From Parazoarcus communis (GTDB lineage Bacteria > Pseudomonadota > Gammaproteobacteria > Burkholderiales > Rhodocyclaceae): a stretch of DNA of 64,000 nt. The stretch is taken from positions 1,178,001 to 1,242,000 of the forward strand of contig NZ_CP022188.1 of assembly GCF_003111665.1 (NCBI RefSeq). Direction: 5' to 3'. The notes under the pieces were generated by a model. That model ran no database searches, was not told the DNA's origin, and saw only the letters and a list, made by a program, of their open reading frames with translations. Of this stretch, positions 39,272-47,158 are shown in pieces (the first letter of the stretch is position 1; the number at the start of each line of letters is the position of its first letter). Position numbers and translations under genes: made by a program.

Positions 39272-41085
39272 CCGCTTTGCTTGATCTCTTTACCCATGAA
39301 CACGACGAAAGCGCGATCGGGTACATGCGTCGGCTCGCGCTCAAGAACGGCTACTCAAGTTGGAAAGCTTTGCTGCGAGCGTGCGGTGTAAAACCGTCCG
39401 TGCGCGCTGTGCTGGCCGAGCGAGAAATCCTGGCAACCGCGCTCGGACTAGACCCTGCCTGGTTAGAGGCGTTTGTCCCAGCCGACGATAAACCGGTTTG
39501 CGTCTCAGACCCGCAGTTCGCACGCACGACAAGCGATCCGGTTTGCCCCTCGTGCCTTCAGTCCGGAGCATATGTTCGCCGCGTGTGGGGACATGCACTC
39601 ATCACAGCTTGTCCGGAACATGGGACAACGCTGTTAGATCACTGCCCAAATTGCGGCGTTGAGCTGCAACAATCGCGACACGATATCGCTTTTTGCGGAT
39701 GCGGTTTCGATCTGCGAGAGGCCCACACTCAGCCAGCCTCTCTTGGGCATCTGTGGATCAGTGCGCGGTTGGCTGGCGACATGCGCGACATTATCGGTAC
39801 CACCGAGCTGGGATCCGAGGCCGACTATCTACGCCTTGCAGATTTGCTCTACATGCTCGCAGTGCGTTTCGACTCGGCACAACAAACCCGACGCGGCAAA
39901 GTTGCGGTTCCGAAAACCATCAATGAGGCCATTGCGCTACTCACACCGGTCGCGACAATGCTTGAGAGCTGGCCGGGCAGGTTCGAACAACATGTGCGTG
40001 ACCGACTTCAGGCAGGGAATCCAAACGTATTCAATTTGACTGGAAGACTTGGCGCTTGGTACATCAATCTGTCCCGTCAATGTCTTAATCCGAGCGCATT
40101 CGCACCCGTCTGGCAGGCTTTCTCAAACGCAGTGATTGATCAATTCGAGGGTAACCTACGCGGAAAGAACGGACTCACACCTTCGCTTGACCGCAAACAG
40201 CGCTACTTCGCACTGACAGAGGCCGCAAGGCTGATCGGCACAACACGCGAACACCTTCGAGTCGCGATTCAGCGAGGTAACGTTTCATCACACACAACAC
40301 GTAAGGGCCCTTCATACACACTCGCGCTCATCGAACGCGCTGAAGTTGAACGCATCGTCCGTGAGCGTGCGGAATGGACGTCCGTCTCAGAAGCAGCGGA
40401 AACGTTCGCGGTTCCGCCCGCGACCATCAACTATCTCGTAAAAGCCAAGCTCGTTGAAGCAGACCAAGACTGGAAAGGCTGCTATCTAAAAGGGGGCCCC
40501 ATTCGTACTCAAAGCATCGTTGAGTTCGCAGCACAGCTCAACACGCGCGTCCGGCCGAGCAACGACGACTCGGTACTGACGCTATCGCAGCTAAATGGAC
40601 GGCGCACAACAGATGCGGGTGCAATTTTGCGGCTCTACCAGGCCATCGGTGACGGAACATTGTGCCCTGTCCGAGAAGACACCACCGGCCAACTCTCCGG
40701 TTTCGGATTCTCCGAGTCGGAGGTTATGCCAATTCTCGGTTCGGTCGCGCTATCCGATGGACTTACGCTCACGAAACTGGAAAGTATCACCGGCTGGAAG
40801 TATGAAGCCCTGTCTTTTTGGACAAATAACGGATACCTGAGCGCAACTGAGACGCTGATACACGGCCGAGCCACACGTGTAGTGTCGAACGCGGCACTAG
40901 CGGATTTTCGGCGGAAGTGGATCCCGATCTCCGATCTAGCGCGATCGCTCGGAACGAAGGCCTCAGCAATGTCACAGAAAGCTGTTTCGATGGGCATCAC
41001 GATTCACGGACAGTGTCTCTTGGCGTCAGGAACAAAACGGGGCGGCTTGATTGCGATGGCTGATCTCGCACGGCTAATCAGCTGA
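39268..41085 (+). CDS. tniQ: TniQ/TnsD-like target-site selector
   Basis: The 605-residue protein begins with a TniQ domain (ESAIGYMRRLALKNGYSSWKALLRA) and a zinc-binding region, CPSCLQSGAYVRRVWGHALITACPEH then DHCPNCG (about residues 87-130), typical of TniQ/TnsD. The long C-terminal part contains helix-turn-helix-like segments (ALTEAARLIGTTREHLRVAI; SVSEAAETFAVPPATINYLV), fitting a sequence-specific DNA binder. By analogy with TnsD, it should guide insertion to a fixed site, here the end of gyrB. I chose the ATG at 39268 overlapping the tnsC stop. No second tniQ and no tnsE are present. Confidence 0.9.
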   Translation: MTALLDLFTHEHDESAIGYMRRLALKNGYSSWKALLRACGVKPSVRAVLAEREILATALGLDPAWLEAFVPADDKPVCVSDPQFARTTSDPVCPSCLQSGAYVRRVWGHALITACPEHGTTLLDHCPNCGVELQQSRHDIAFCGCGFDLREAHTQPASLGHLWISARLAGDMRDIIGTTELGSEADYLRLADLLYMLAVRFDSAQQTRRGKVAVPKTINEAIALLTPVATMLESWPGRFEQHVRDRLQAGNPNVFNLTGRLGAWYINLSRQCLNPSAFAPVWQAFSNAVIDQFEGNLRGKNGLTPSLDRKQRYFALTEAARLIGTTREHLRVAIQRGNVSSHTTRKGPSYTLALIERAEVERIVRERAEWTSVSEAAETFAVPPATINYLVKAKLVEADQDWKGCYLKGGPIRTQSIVEFAAQLNTRVRPSNDDSVLTLSQLNGRRTTDAGAILRLYQAIGDGTLCPVREDTTGQLSGFGFSESEVMPILGSVALSDGLTLTKLESITGWKYEALSFWTNNGYLSATETLIHGRATRVVSNAALADFRRKWIPISDLARSLGTKASAMSQKAVSMGITIHGQCLLASGTKRGGLIAMADLARLIS

Positions 41086-41279
41086 GCGGTCGCACAATGA
41101 GACCAATAGTTAGTAGGGCACTACCGAAAACCTGGCGTGCCCCCGGAGCTCAGGAGTAGTCCGCTGCAAAGTGTCGATCCACCCTTGAACTTGCGATGAT
41201 CGAACCGATAAATCACGTAGCAACAGCTTCCAAGGTAATTTGCCCACCCTATTTAACGGCCTGAAGCATTCCAAGACTA

Positions 41280-41993
41280 CTACGGTGGGAACTGGACAGT
41301 CGCCAACGCCTCGGATTCACTCACGGCAGGCAACCGATCACGGGGAACAGGTTCATGAGCTACCCAATCCTTCTCGCCGATAGCCATGAACCGATCAATC
41401 GCAGCTTCGATGGCTGCTTGATCAATCACGTCGACGTCAAGCACGATGTCAACGCCGATACCGTAAGCGTAGCTGCGATCTAGCAGAAACGATTCATGAA
41501 CTACAGGGGGTTCGTTGCGGACGATCTCTGCTTCCAGTTTTTGCAGCTGTTCATCGAACGTCAATCCACCGAATTGTTCGAAACGCATCTCGTGGCGCTC
41601 TGCGAGTTTGTACGACAGGATTTTCCCCGTCTTTGAGCGCTCCGCTGCCTCGAACTGCAACTTAAAGTTCATTTCTAGCTCTTCCGTATTCAGCATGCCC
41701 GCAACACGGTTGTACGCAATGTCGTGTGCTTTTTGCCAAAAAGCTTTTCGAGCAGTTACGACATTTGCATTCCAGATCGTGAACCGCTGGGTGCCGGGAA
41801 AGTAGAAGTGAAAACTTTGCTTGTACAGATCCGGACGACCCGGATCGTCCAGGGCGAGACTGCTATCGAAGCGTCCGCCGAACCTTCCGGCATTGCGGCA
41901 CATCGCGCCGTTCAGGCGAATGACAGCTTCCCTGCGTTTGTGCCGTGGCAATGTAACAAAAGGGGGACGACGTTTGACGTAGCGGAACGTCAT
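41280..41993 (-). CDS. Hypothetical protein, unknown family, next to tniQ
   Basis: A 237-residue protein I do not recognise. It is rich in charged residues, with no signal peptide and no membrane segment. Visible stretches are SFHFYFPGTQRFTIWNANVV, KLQFEAAERSKTGKILSYKLAERHEM, a helical FDEQLQKLEAEI, and DRSYAYGIGVDIVLDVDVID, which looks like a regular alternation of strands and helices. It runs convergently to tniQ (194-base gap, no feature seen) and stands alone, separated from the deaminase operon by a strong terminator. A role in the transposon or as an accessory defence gene cannot be decided. Confidence 0.6.
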   Translation of the reverse strand: MTFRYVKRRPPFVTLPRHKRREAVIRLNGAMCRNAGRFGGRFDSSLALDDPGRPDLYKQSFHFYFPGTQRFTIWNANVVTARKAFWQKAHDIAYNRVAGMLNTEELEMNFKLQFEAAERSKTGKILSYKLAERHEMRFEQFGGLTFDEQLQKLEAEIVRNEPPVVHESFLLDRSYAYGIGVDIVLDVDVIDQAAIEAAIDRFMAIGEKDWVAHEPVPRDRLPAVSESEALATVQFPP

Positions 41994-42248
41994 TGCTCAC
42001 CCCTTTGCTCGCCGCACGCTTCAGTACATTGCGCGTGACGTTGAGAAGAAAGCGATTCGGCGACTTGTGATTGATCGTAAATCATAACGACATTTCCTCC
42101 ACGCATTCTTACGGTTCACAATAAATATTTACTCGCTTAAGCGCTAGAACGCAATGCCGATCTACGGTCTAAATGGAATCCAGGGGAATTCATAGGGTTC
42201 GGCCAACTTGTGGTCATTGCTAGATTCGTAGCGGGTGATAGCGTTAAT

Positions 42249-42288
42249 GCTAATAAAAAAGGCTCCCTAGGGAGCCTTTTTTATTAGC
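42249..42288. terminator. Bidirectional terminator, perfect 40-base palindrome
   Basis: Two 18-base arms around a CTAG centre pair perfectly; the stem core is GGCTCC/GGAGCC flanked by A6 and T6. It can terminate in both directions. It ends the leftward deaminase operon and lies in the 331-base gap before the hypothetical gene at 41993; nothing else is seen in that gap. Confidence 0.85.
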
Positions 42289-42324
42289 GATTTGTGATGT
42301 CAGACGAACGGCTATCTACGAAGT

Positions 42325-42531
42325 TCAGGCTACCCGATTCCTAGTTGCCTCGGAACCAACAGCCTTACTCTCCACATCTCGCTCATCTCGACCGCTTTTT
42401 GCTACAAAATCTCTCGGAGGGTGAGTGGAACTATGTACGGAGTTCTTAGTGAGTTCGTAGGAGCGTTTCCATTCAGGCCACTTCTCCGAAAGAGTACGAG
42501 CTCGTTCAAAATTCGCGTTAAGTTTCATCAT
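42325..42531 (-). CDS. Small hypothetical protein downstream of the dCTP deaminase
   Basis: A 68-residue, highly charged protein (MMKLNANFERARTLSEKWPEW, then SAT-poor basic and acidic stretches). The start has a good ribosome binding site (AGGAGA, 4-5 bases before ATG) and overlaps the last codons of the deaminase gene, so it is almost certainly cotranslated. The family is not recognised. It could be a regulator or cofactor of the deaminase, but this is only from position. The upstream extension of the frame to 42567 lies wholly inside the deaminase gene. Confidence 0.6.
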   Translation of the reverse strand: MMKLNANFERARTLSEKWPEWKRSYELTKNSVHSSTHPPRDFVAKSGRDERDVESKAVGSEATRNRVA

Positions 42532-43987
42532 TTTTCTCCTGAGAACTGACAACCAAAGAAAGTTCACTGACGAGGCTGACCTCTGCCTCTAAGTACGAAA
42601 GTGGAGCCATTGGAACGCGAAGCTCGGCAGTCTCCCTCGACCACTCGATCAAACGGCTGTTTTCCTTTCTTACTATGTTTCGTCCGCTGCTTAAACTCAT
42701 AGAAAATAGATCAACAAACCTACGTGGCCCAATCCCAACAAACGGTTCGAATAGGACCTTGGTCTTGCGTCCTTCACCATTCGACTCAATTGAGTCACTA
42801 TGCATTCTTATAGCGTAGCTCTTTGGGTAAGGCTCAACGAATTTCACCTTTTTGATTCCGGCCGCCACGATGTGCTTGGCACAGTTGTGACACGGATAGG
42901 TCGTTGAATAAAGAGTACCACCTCGGATAGCGATCCCGTTTCGAGCAGCCGAAAGCAAGGCTTCCATTTCAGCATGAACAGCCCTTCCATACTCGGTAAT
43001 TCCGAGAAGTCCGGTATCCTTGAGTGCCTTTAGGCCTTCCGCCAGCAGATCTTCGTCCGAATCGCTAGATCCTGGTTTCAGCTTTTTCATAATCCGAAGT
43101 GTGATATCTCTCTTTTCTTTTTCGTTGTAGTCCTCTTTCTTTACATAGTCACGTCGATCATCTTTGCCAGGCCAGTAAAGACCGCCGCCGAACTTAGGAA
43201 CATCATTTGCCCCAGTTGAGACAATGTCATTTTTCTTGTTAGCAATCACAGCACCAACCTGCCTCGAAAGATCAGCAGATCGTAGTGATGCCGCGTACGC
43301 AAGAAACATGGCGTACTCATCAGCAGTAGGAGGAACTACGGGAGCTGAAAAAAGTAAATCCAGTATTCTAGATAATTGATCTGAAAGCCGTTCAATATCG
43401 TCGGTCGTTACGAAAGCGTCCGACATCTGGAAAACATCTCTAGTTCTTTGGCCAAAATCGCCGGCCTCGCGATCATCACGATCAATAAGACGTTCCAACT
43501 CTGCCTCGGGAATACCTTTTACATTTTTAAGATAATGTTTCCGTGTCTTGACACTCGAGGAGACCCCGAGCAAGAAAAAACCATCCCCGTAAGTGCGGCG
43601 CAGTGTCTCAACTTCGTCGGGATGCTTTAACGATCTGATAACGTGCGCAGTCCTCGGTCGCGGCTCAATTGGCGTACTGGTTCGCCCTTCATTAATTTTA
43701 TTAATAGCAAGAAGAGCAAAGAAGTCTCCTCTCTGGAACCTTTCCCGGCAACTCTTCCCGTTATTCATACCCCGATCAAGCCTCTCCAGCTCGGTACAGG
43801 GAGCTTCAGCTTGGGCTCCGTCGACGTATGGCTCGCAGAGGTTACTGAGGTGAATCCAGTTCATCTCATAGCGAAACTGAGAAAACAGTGAATCTAGACG
43901 ATTCTTCACATCGTCTAGATTGACCCCTATGGGTGCCACGAGGCCAATGACAAGCTCGCAGTCTTTAGAATGCTGAGTAATGCTCAT
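42518..43987 (-). CDS. avcD: Anti-phage dCTP deaminase (AvcD/DcdV-like)
   Basis: The 489-residue protein joins an N-terminal P-loop-like NTPase domain (ELVIGLVAPIGVNLDDVKNRL near residue 11; FFLLGVSSSVKTRKHYL near 140) to a C-terminal cytidine/deoxycytidylate deaminase domain. Zinc-binding motifs are GRAVHAEMEALLSAARNG (near residue 337) and YPCHNCAKHIVAAGIKKV (near 365). This two-domain form is that of AvcD/DcdV, which depletes dCTP on phage infection and is silenced in uninfected cells by a small RNA encoded just upstream (AvcI/DifV). Upstream here lies a hairpin-rich noncoding region. The local DNA is AT-richer than the DISARM cargo, suggesting a separate origin. Confidence 0.88.
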   Translation of the reverse strand: MSITQHSKDCELVIGLVAPIGVNLDDVKNRLDSLFSQFRYEMNWIHLSNLCEPYVDGAQAEAPCTELERLDRGMNNGKSCRERFQRGDFFALLAINKINEGRTSTPIEPRPRTAHVIRSLKHPDEVETLRRTYGDGFFLLGVSSSVKTRKHYLKNVKGIPEAELERLIDRDDREAGDFGQRTRDVFQMSDAFVTTDDIERLSDQLSRILDLLFSAPVVPPTADEYAMFLAYAASLRSADLSRQVGAVIANKKNDIVSTGANDVPKFGGGLYWPGKDDRRDYVKKEDYNEKEKRDITLRIMKKLKPGSSDSDEDLLAEGLKALKDTGLLGITEYGRAVHAEMEALLSAARNGIAIRGGTLYSTTYPCHNCAKHIVAAGIKKVKFVEPYPKSYAIRMHSDSIESNGEGRKTKVLFEPFVGIGPRRFVDLFSMSLSSGRNIVRKENSRLIEWSRETAELRVPMAPLSYLEAEVSLVSELSLVVSSQEKNDET

Positions 43988-44493
43988 TTATAATTTGTCT
44001 AAGGTTGGCGCGATATCCTGACTGATGTCCTCTGCACGAGCTCTCGTTGCAATACCGCCAGAACATGTAATCTACAAATCAATAAACATAAATTACATCG
44101 CTAAAGTATGCTGCCTCTATGCTTCCGCAGTGTTTCCTGGACTTGAATCACTGGGGAGGATACGCGCAATTTATCACCTTGGGATAAACGGACGCGGTCG
44201 CTACGAATCCTGTTCTATGATCTCATGAACGAGCTAAGCGTGGAGCATCGCTTAACTTCCGCGTGCAAAAGTGCATCAACCCCTCTTCCCCCTCTGACCG
44301 CCAAAGCTCGTACCTCACCCGCCCAGAGCGAAGCCCCCTGTGGGCAATGAACTCCACTGGGATTAGCTAAACAGGAGAGATGAGAGGATCCTGAACAACG
44401 CCACTTGCTGGGGCAAATCGCCCTAGGGACAGGGCGCATGGCGGAGGCTATGCACACAACCTGTGGCTCGCCCCAAAACACGTACAAACGCTC
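43988..44493 (-). ncRNA. Candidate structured RNA region upstream of the dCTP deaminase
   Basis: No convincing CDS lies in these 506 bases. The segment 44225-44480 contains several perfect stems: TAAGCG/CGCTTA (44235-44254), GGGC/GCCC (44411-44423), and a nested pair ACAGG/CCTGT (44429-44464) enclosing GCAT/ATGC. AvcD-type systems carry a regulatory RNA immediately upstream of the deaminase gene, so this is a reasonable candidate for it. The sequence was not recognised as a known RNA family, and the exact ends are unknown. Confidence 0.4.
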
Positions 44494-45573
44494 CTAGCGG
44501 CGCGGCGCTCGTAGCCAATAGCCCGACAGGAGCTGGTGGTCGAAACTGAACACATGCTCCCCAGGCTCATCAGTACACCGGCCAACAAGACGATCAAAAA
44601 ATTCGAGCTTGCCATCATTCACCCAAACCTTAGCGCCGCACAGGGGGCATTCTGCCGCGTATCTGACAAGCCTCAGGTTATATCCGTACGTACGATTGTT
44701 CTCGGCCGCGTCGTCGTCCCATGTAAGTTCAACCTGACAGTCACGTTCCTTGAATGGGTAGAAGAGCGGCGACGCCATAATGACTTTTCGGTCATAGAGG
44801 CGGGCCAACGGATGAAGCAGAACCCAGTAGAACACAGCGGACATCAGCATCAGCGTCCAGTTCAGCCCTGAAGACGTAGTCGTCGCAAGCGCAAGTAGCA
44901 GCAAAAGCCCGGTCATGAGCGCAAGCATCCCGAGGGCCAGTGCAGGAACGTACCGTCTGCGTCCGTCCACCCGCACAGCCCGTTCGCTTTGCCGCCTGAA
45001 AAAGAGCGGAAGAAAGAATAACCGCCCCAGCCACGAGAATCTAAGACTGGACTTGTCTTCGTGATAACGCAGCACGAAGGGAAGCTCGCTGTAAGTCGCT
45101 GGTAGCGTTGGCTGTTCGACTGTCGCACCGACCGGACGCCATTCCAGCCGATACGTCGCACTGCGACCACCTGGCGAGCGATCTTTGACAGGCCACAGGA
45201 GCCCGTCAAAACCTTCTTTTACTGCGCCCGCCGAAAACCGCCCGACGAGCTCGCGAAACATCGTTTCGAGTTCCGACCAGTGATCATTCAGTCTCTTGCG
45301 CGCCTTGCTTCCGTCCACGGCCGCTGCGCTTTCGCCCCTCCCCTCAACGACGCTCGACCAGAGCTCCTTCGTCGCTACTGGGTTAGCAGGGGTTCCGTCT
45401 TTCCAGTCAGCCGAATGCTGAATCAAGAGGCCCCTGAAGACATCCCACGGAACGCCCCTGTAGTCCGCGTTCCGGTCCGGATCGATGAAGCGTTGAAACC
45501 AGCCAGCGTAGCGAACAAGTTCGGCAGGACTGGGCTCAGCCGTCTCAACAGCTCCATCCGAGAGATCACTCAT
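44494..45573 (-). CDS. Hypothetical membrane protein with C-terminal zinc ribbon
   Basis: A 359-residue protein I do not recognise. The N-terminal 200 residues are soluble (AELVRYAGWFQRFIDPDRNADY; LNDHWSELETMFRELVGRF). Two membrane helices follow near residues 228-275 (LALGMLALMTGLLLLLALA; TLMLMSAVFYWVLLHPL), then a cytoplasmic tail with CPLCGAKVW...RC, a likely zinc site. The architecture resembles a membrane-anchored sensor or effector. The ATG at 45573 is chosen; the frame extends upstream to 45696 without a better start. It is divergent from the gene pair at 45708-46728. Confidence 0.65.
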   Translation of the reverse strand: MSDLSDGAVETAEPSPAELVRYAGWFQRFIDPDRNADYRGVPWDVFRGLLIQHSADWKDGTPANPVATKELWSSVVEGRGESAAAVDGSKARKRLNDHWSELETMFRELVGRFSAGAVKEGFDGLLWPVKDRSPGGRSATYRLEWRPVGATVEQPTLPATYSELPFVLRYHEDKSSLRFSWLGRLFFLPLFFRRQSERAVRVDGRRRYVPALALGMLALMTGLLLLLALATTTSSGLNWTLMLMSAVFYWVLLHPLARLYDRKVIMASPLFYPFKERDCQVELTWDDDAAENNRTYGYNLRLVRYAAECPLCGAKVWVNDGKLEFFDRLVGRCTDEPGEHVFSFDHQLLSGYWLRAPRR

Positions 45574-45707
45574 TCTCACACCCCGTAAATAATGCCAATA
45601 GTCTAGCAGCGAACCGTCCGGAGACCGTTCCAATACCGGCCGCGTCCAGCATTTACAAGGGTTTGAGCACCTAACCTGACCTCTCCCATCACGCAAGGAG
45701 AAAGGTC

Positions 45708-45938
45708 ATGTCGAACGTCGTCATTCTGCATATTCATGGTGTTCCGATCCATCTACGCCCGCTCCCATCGGGTGACATGGCTGTCTGGCATCCGTGCAAC
45801 GACCCTATCCGAGCCATCGTCGAGCCCATCTGTCGGAACAGAGGACGATGGGAAGGCCAGTACCAGAACTGGATTGTGTTTCATCAGTTTCGCGCCATCG
45901 TTTCAGACGAACTTCGCGCAGAGGCCGATCATGGCTAG
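45708..45938 (+). CDS. Small hypothetical protein upstream of the CoiA-like gene
   Basis: A 76-residue protein (MSNVVILHIHGVPIHLRPLP...), with a good ribosome binding site (AAGGAGAAAGG before the ATG). No known domain is recognised. Its stop overlaps the start of the CoiA-like gene by 8 bases, so the two are translationally coupled and probably work together. Confidence 0.65.
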   Translation: MSNVVILHIHGVPIHLRPLPSGDMAVWHPCNDPIRAIVEPICRNRGRWEGQYQNWIVFHQFRAIVSDELRAEADHG

Positions 45939-46728
45939 ATCGATCGACCGCACACTAGATTTCGGCATGGACTCGGAGGGGCGGATGCGCTCCATCAGGG
46001 AAGTCGATCGCGGGCTCCCCTGTGGCTGCTTCTGCCCAGCGTGTAAAGCCCCATTGATCGCCAAAAAAGGCCCTCACCGCGTTCACCATTTTGCTCATCG
46101 CGGCCGAAGCTGTGGAACGGGGCAAGAGACTGCGCTTCACCGGATGGCCAAACAAATCCTCGCCGACGAGCGTCAACTACTTCTCCCGCTTGAGTTCGAG
46201 CCTACGCTGTACGAGGAGGCGCTCTTACCCGACGAACTACGATGGCACGGACAACGCCCAGACGTCGTACTGCGCTCGGAATCTACCGTCCTACACGTTG
46301 AAATCACAGTGACGCACCGATGCGGCGATGACAAATGCGCAGAAATCACTCGGACAGGGATACCCACCGTTGAGATCGACCTGTCTAGCGCCTACCGTCG
46401 CCAACGTGCAGGTTGGACCACTGCAACACTCAGGGGACTAGTTGTCCTCGACCCCGGCATCCGACGATGGTTACACTTGGATATCGCGGTCAAAGATGAG
46501 CCCTATGAACCAACACACATCCACGAAGCCACGGATACAGCACCCCAAAGCCCAGCGCCTCCACGAGTGAAGCCGCGCGTCCCGCCAGTGTTGCAAGCGT
46601 CGTCGGAGTCACCCATGCAAAGCGGTAACTCACTACTCGTTTTCGATCCATGGTGGGGGTTGGTTCCGCGAGACCCGATTGCGCGAGAAAAGCTCATCAG
46701 GGAACTCAACGAGCGAGGCAGCAACTAG
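45931..46728 (+). CDS. CoiA-like competence/nuclease-domain protein
   Basis: A 265-residue protein with the CoiA-like signature: a zinc-finger CFCPACKAPLIAKKGPHRVHHFAHR (near residues 33-55), GQETALHRMAKQIL, then the nuclease-like core LRWHGQRPDVVLRSESTVLHVEITVTHR, where RPDVV and VEI would supply the PD-(D/E)xK acids (E-T-V after V-E-I lacks the usual lysine, so activity is uncertain). CoiA-like proteins occur in competence, mobile elements and phage defence. It is the last gene before the right transposon end. Confidence 0.75.
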   Translation: MARSIDRTLDFGMDSEGRMRSIREVDRGLPCGCFCPACKAPLIAKKGPHRVHHFAHRGRSCGTGQETALHRMAKQILADERQLLLPLEFEPTLYEEALLPDELRWHGQRPDVVLRSESTVLHVEITVTHRCGDDKCAEITRTGIPTVEIDLSSAYRRQRAGWTTATLRGLVVLDPGIRRWLHLDIAVKDEPYEPTHIHEATDTAPQSPAPPRVKPRVPPVLQASSESPMQSGNSLLVFDPWWGLVPRDPIAREKLIRELNERGSN

Positions 46729-46944
46729 GCATCGGGATGCCGCAACAGTCTAAGGTTAAACTTGAAATTTCTTCCACAAAAAGTATACTTCTAAGTATCT
46801 ATTTTTTATACATTTTTTACGCAGTCAGGCGTCCTTTTCGCGTCTGTCAATTTATGCCTGCATCTCTGCCAAATTTTGCTTAGCAACCTCCTGAGAAGCC
46901 GCGCAAATCGAGGAGGGCTCTGCCAATTTATGCCCTTCGCTACA
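46729..46944. repeat. Right end of the Tn7-like element with three TnsB-type repeats
   Basis: The terminal 24 bases (46921-46944) are the inverted copy of the left end and finish CGCTACA. Repeats in inverse orientation lie at 46845-46858 (TGTCAATTTATGCC), 46866-46879 (a weaker CTGCCAAATTTTGC) and 46921-46935 (TGCCAATTTATGCCC). The stretch before them (46750-46840) is very AT-rich and noncoding. Confidence 0.8.
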
Positions 46945-46949
46945 GGTTT
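46945..46949. repeat. Target-site duplication GGTTT, right copy
   Basis: Identical to 13741-13745 and located directly after the right terminal ACA. It fixes the right boundary of the element. Confidence 0.85.
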
Positions 46950-47044
46950 TGTAGCGGCGACCATAAATTGGCAAGTTGCCAGTCAATTACTGGCAGAGCG
47001 TCACGAGGGGCGGGGATCCGGCAAGCGGTTCCCCGCCCTTTTTT
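46950..47044. mobile_element. Second, left-end-like sequence next to the transposon (relic of an earlier element)
   Basis: The first 24 bases differ from the left end at 13746 in one position only, and a terminator-like hairpin (GGGCGGGGA/TCCCCGCCC followed by T6, 47008-47044) sits at the same distance from the end as at 13805. The two copies have diverged in between. It looks like the remaining left end of an older, related element that used the same gyrB site. The alternative is that it belongs to the original gyrB downstream region and that the element picked up a copy. Confidence 0.65.
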
Positions 47045-47158
47045 CACCTCAGCGCGCCAGGTCATACCCGACGCGGAATCAGCATGACCGGCCGCCACGC
47101 AGACCTGTATCCTCGTCCGGCAGGAAGCGCGTCAGGTTTTCGCATCTACACTTGCGGT

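Larger units (their letters stand above)
13746..46944. mobile_element. Tn7-like transposon (TnsABC-TniQ) inserted directly after gyrB, 33.2 kb
   Basis: The element is bounded by inverted ends beginning TGTAGCG: the left end at 13746 and, on the minus strand, the right end at 46944. The 24 terminal bases agree at 19 positions. Both ends contain repeats of the type CATAAA(C/T)TGGCA, as expected of TnsB binding sites, and GGTTT flanks both sides. It encodes tnsA, tnsB, tnsC and tniQ as one operon (35491-41085). The left cargo is a DISARM locus; the right cargo includes an AvcD-type deaminase. The insertion point touching the gyrB stop suggests that TniQ recognises the 3' end of gyrB. Its tns genes are interior, with 5.9 kb of further genes between tniQ and the right end. 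Confidence 0.9.

Noticed and set aside
35491..41085. CRISPR-associated transposon (CAST)
   Set aside because: The tnsABC-tniQ operon prompted the idea, but no Cas gene and no repeat-spacer array is seen in the element or elsewhere in the window.
44215..44487. 90-residue open frame on the minus strand upstream of the deaminase
   Set aside because: Many Cys, Ser and Arg residues, no domain, no ribosome binding site; the DNA is better explained as a structured noncoding region.
13741..46980. Direct repeats at both sides of the island as att sites of an integrase-type genomic island
   Set aside because: No integrase or recombinase of that kind is encoded. The precise structure is inverted ends inside 5-bp duplications, with a tns operon, which is a Tn7-like transposon; the longer direct repeat comes from a second left-end copy.
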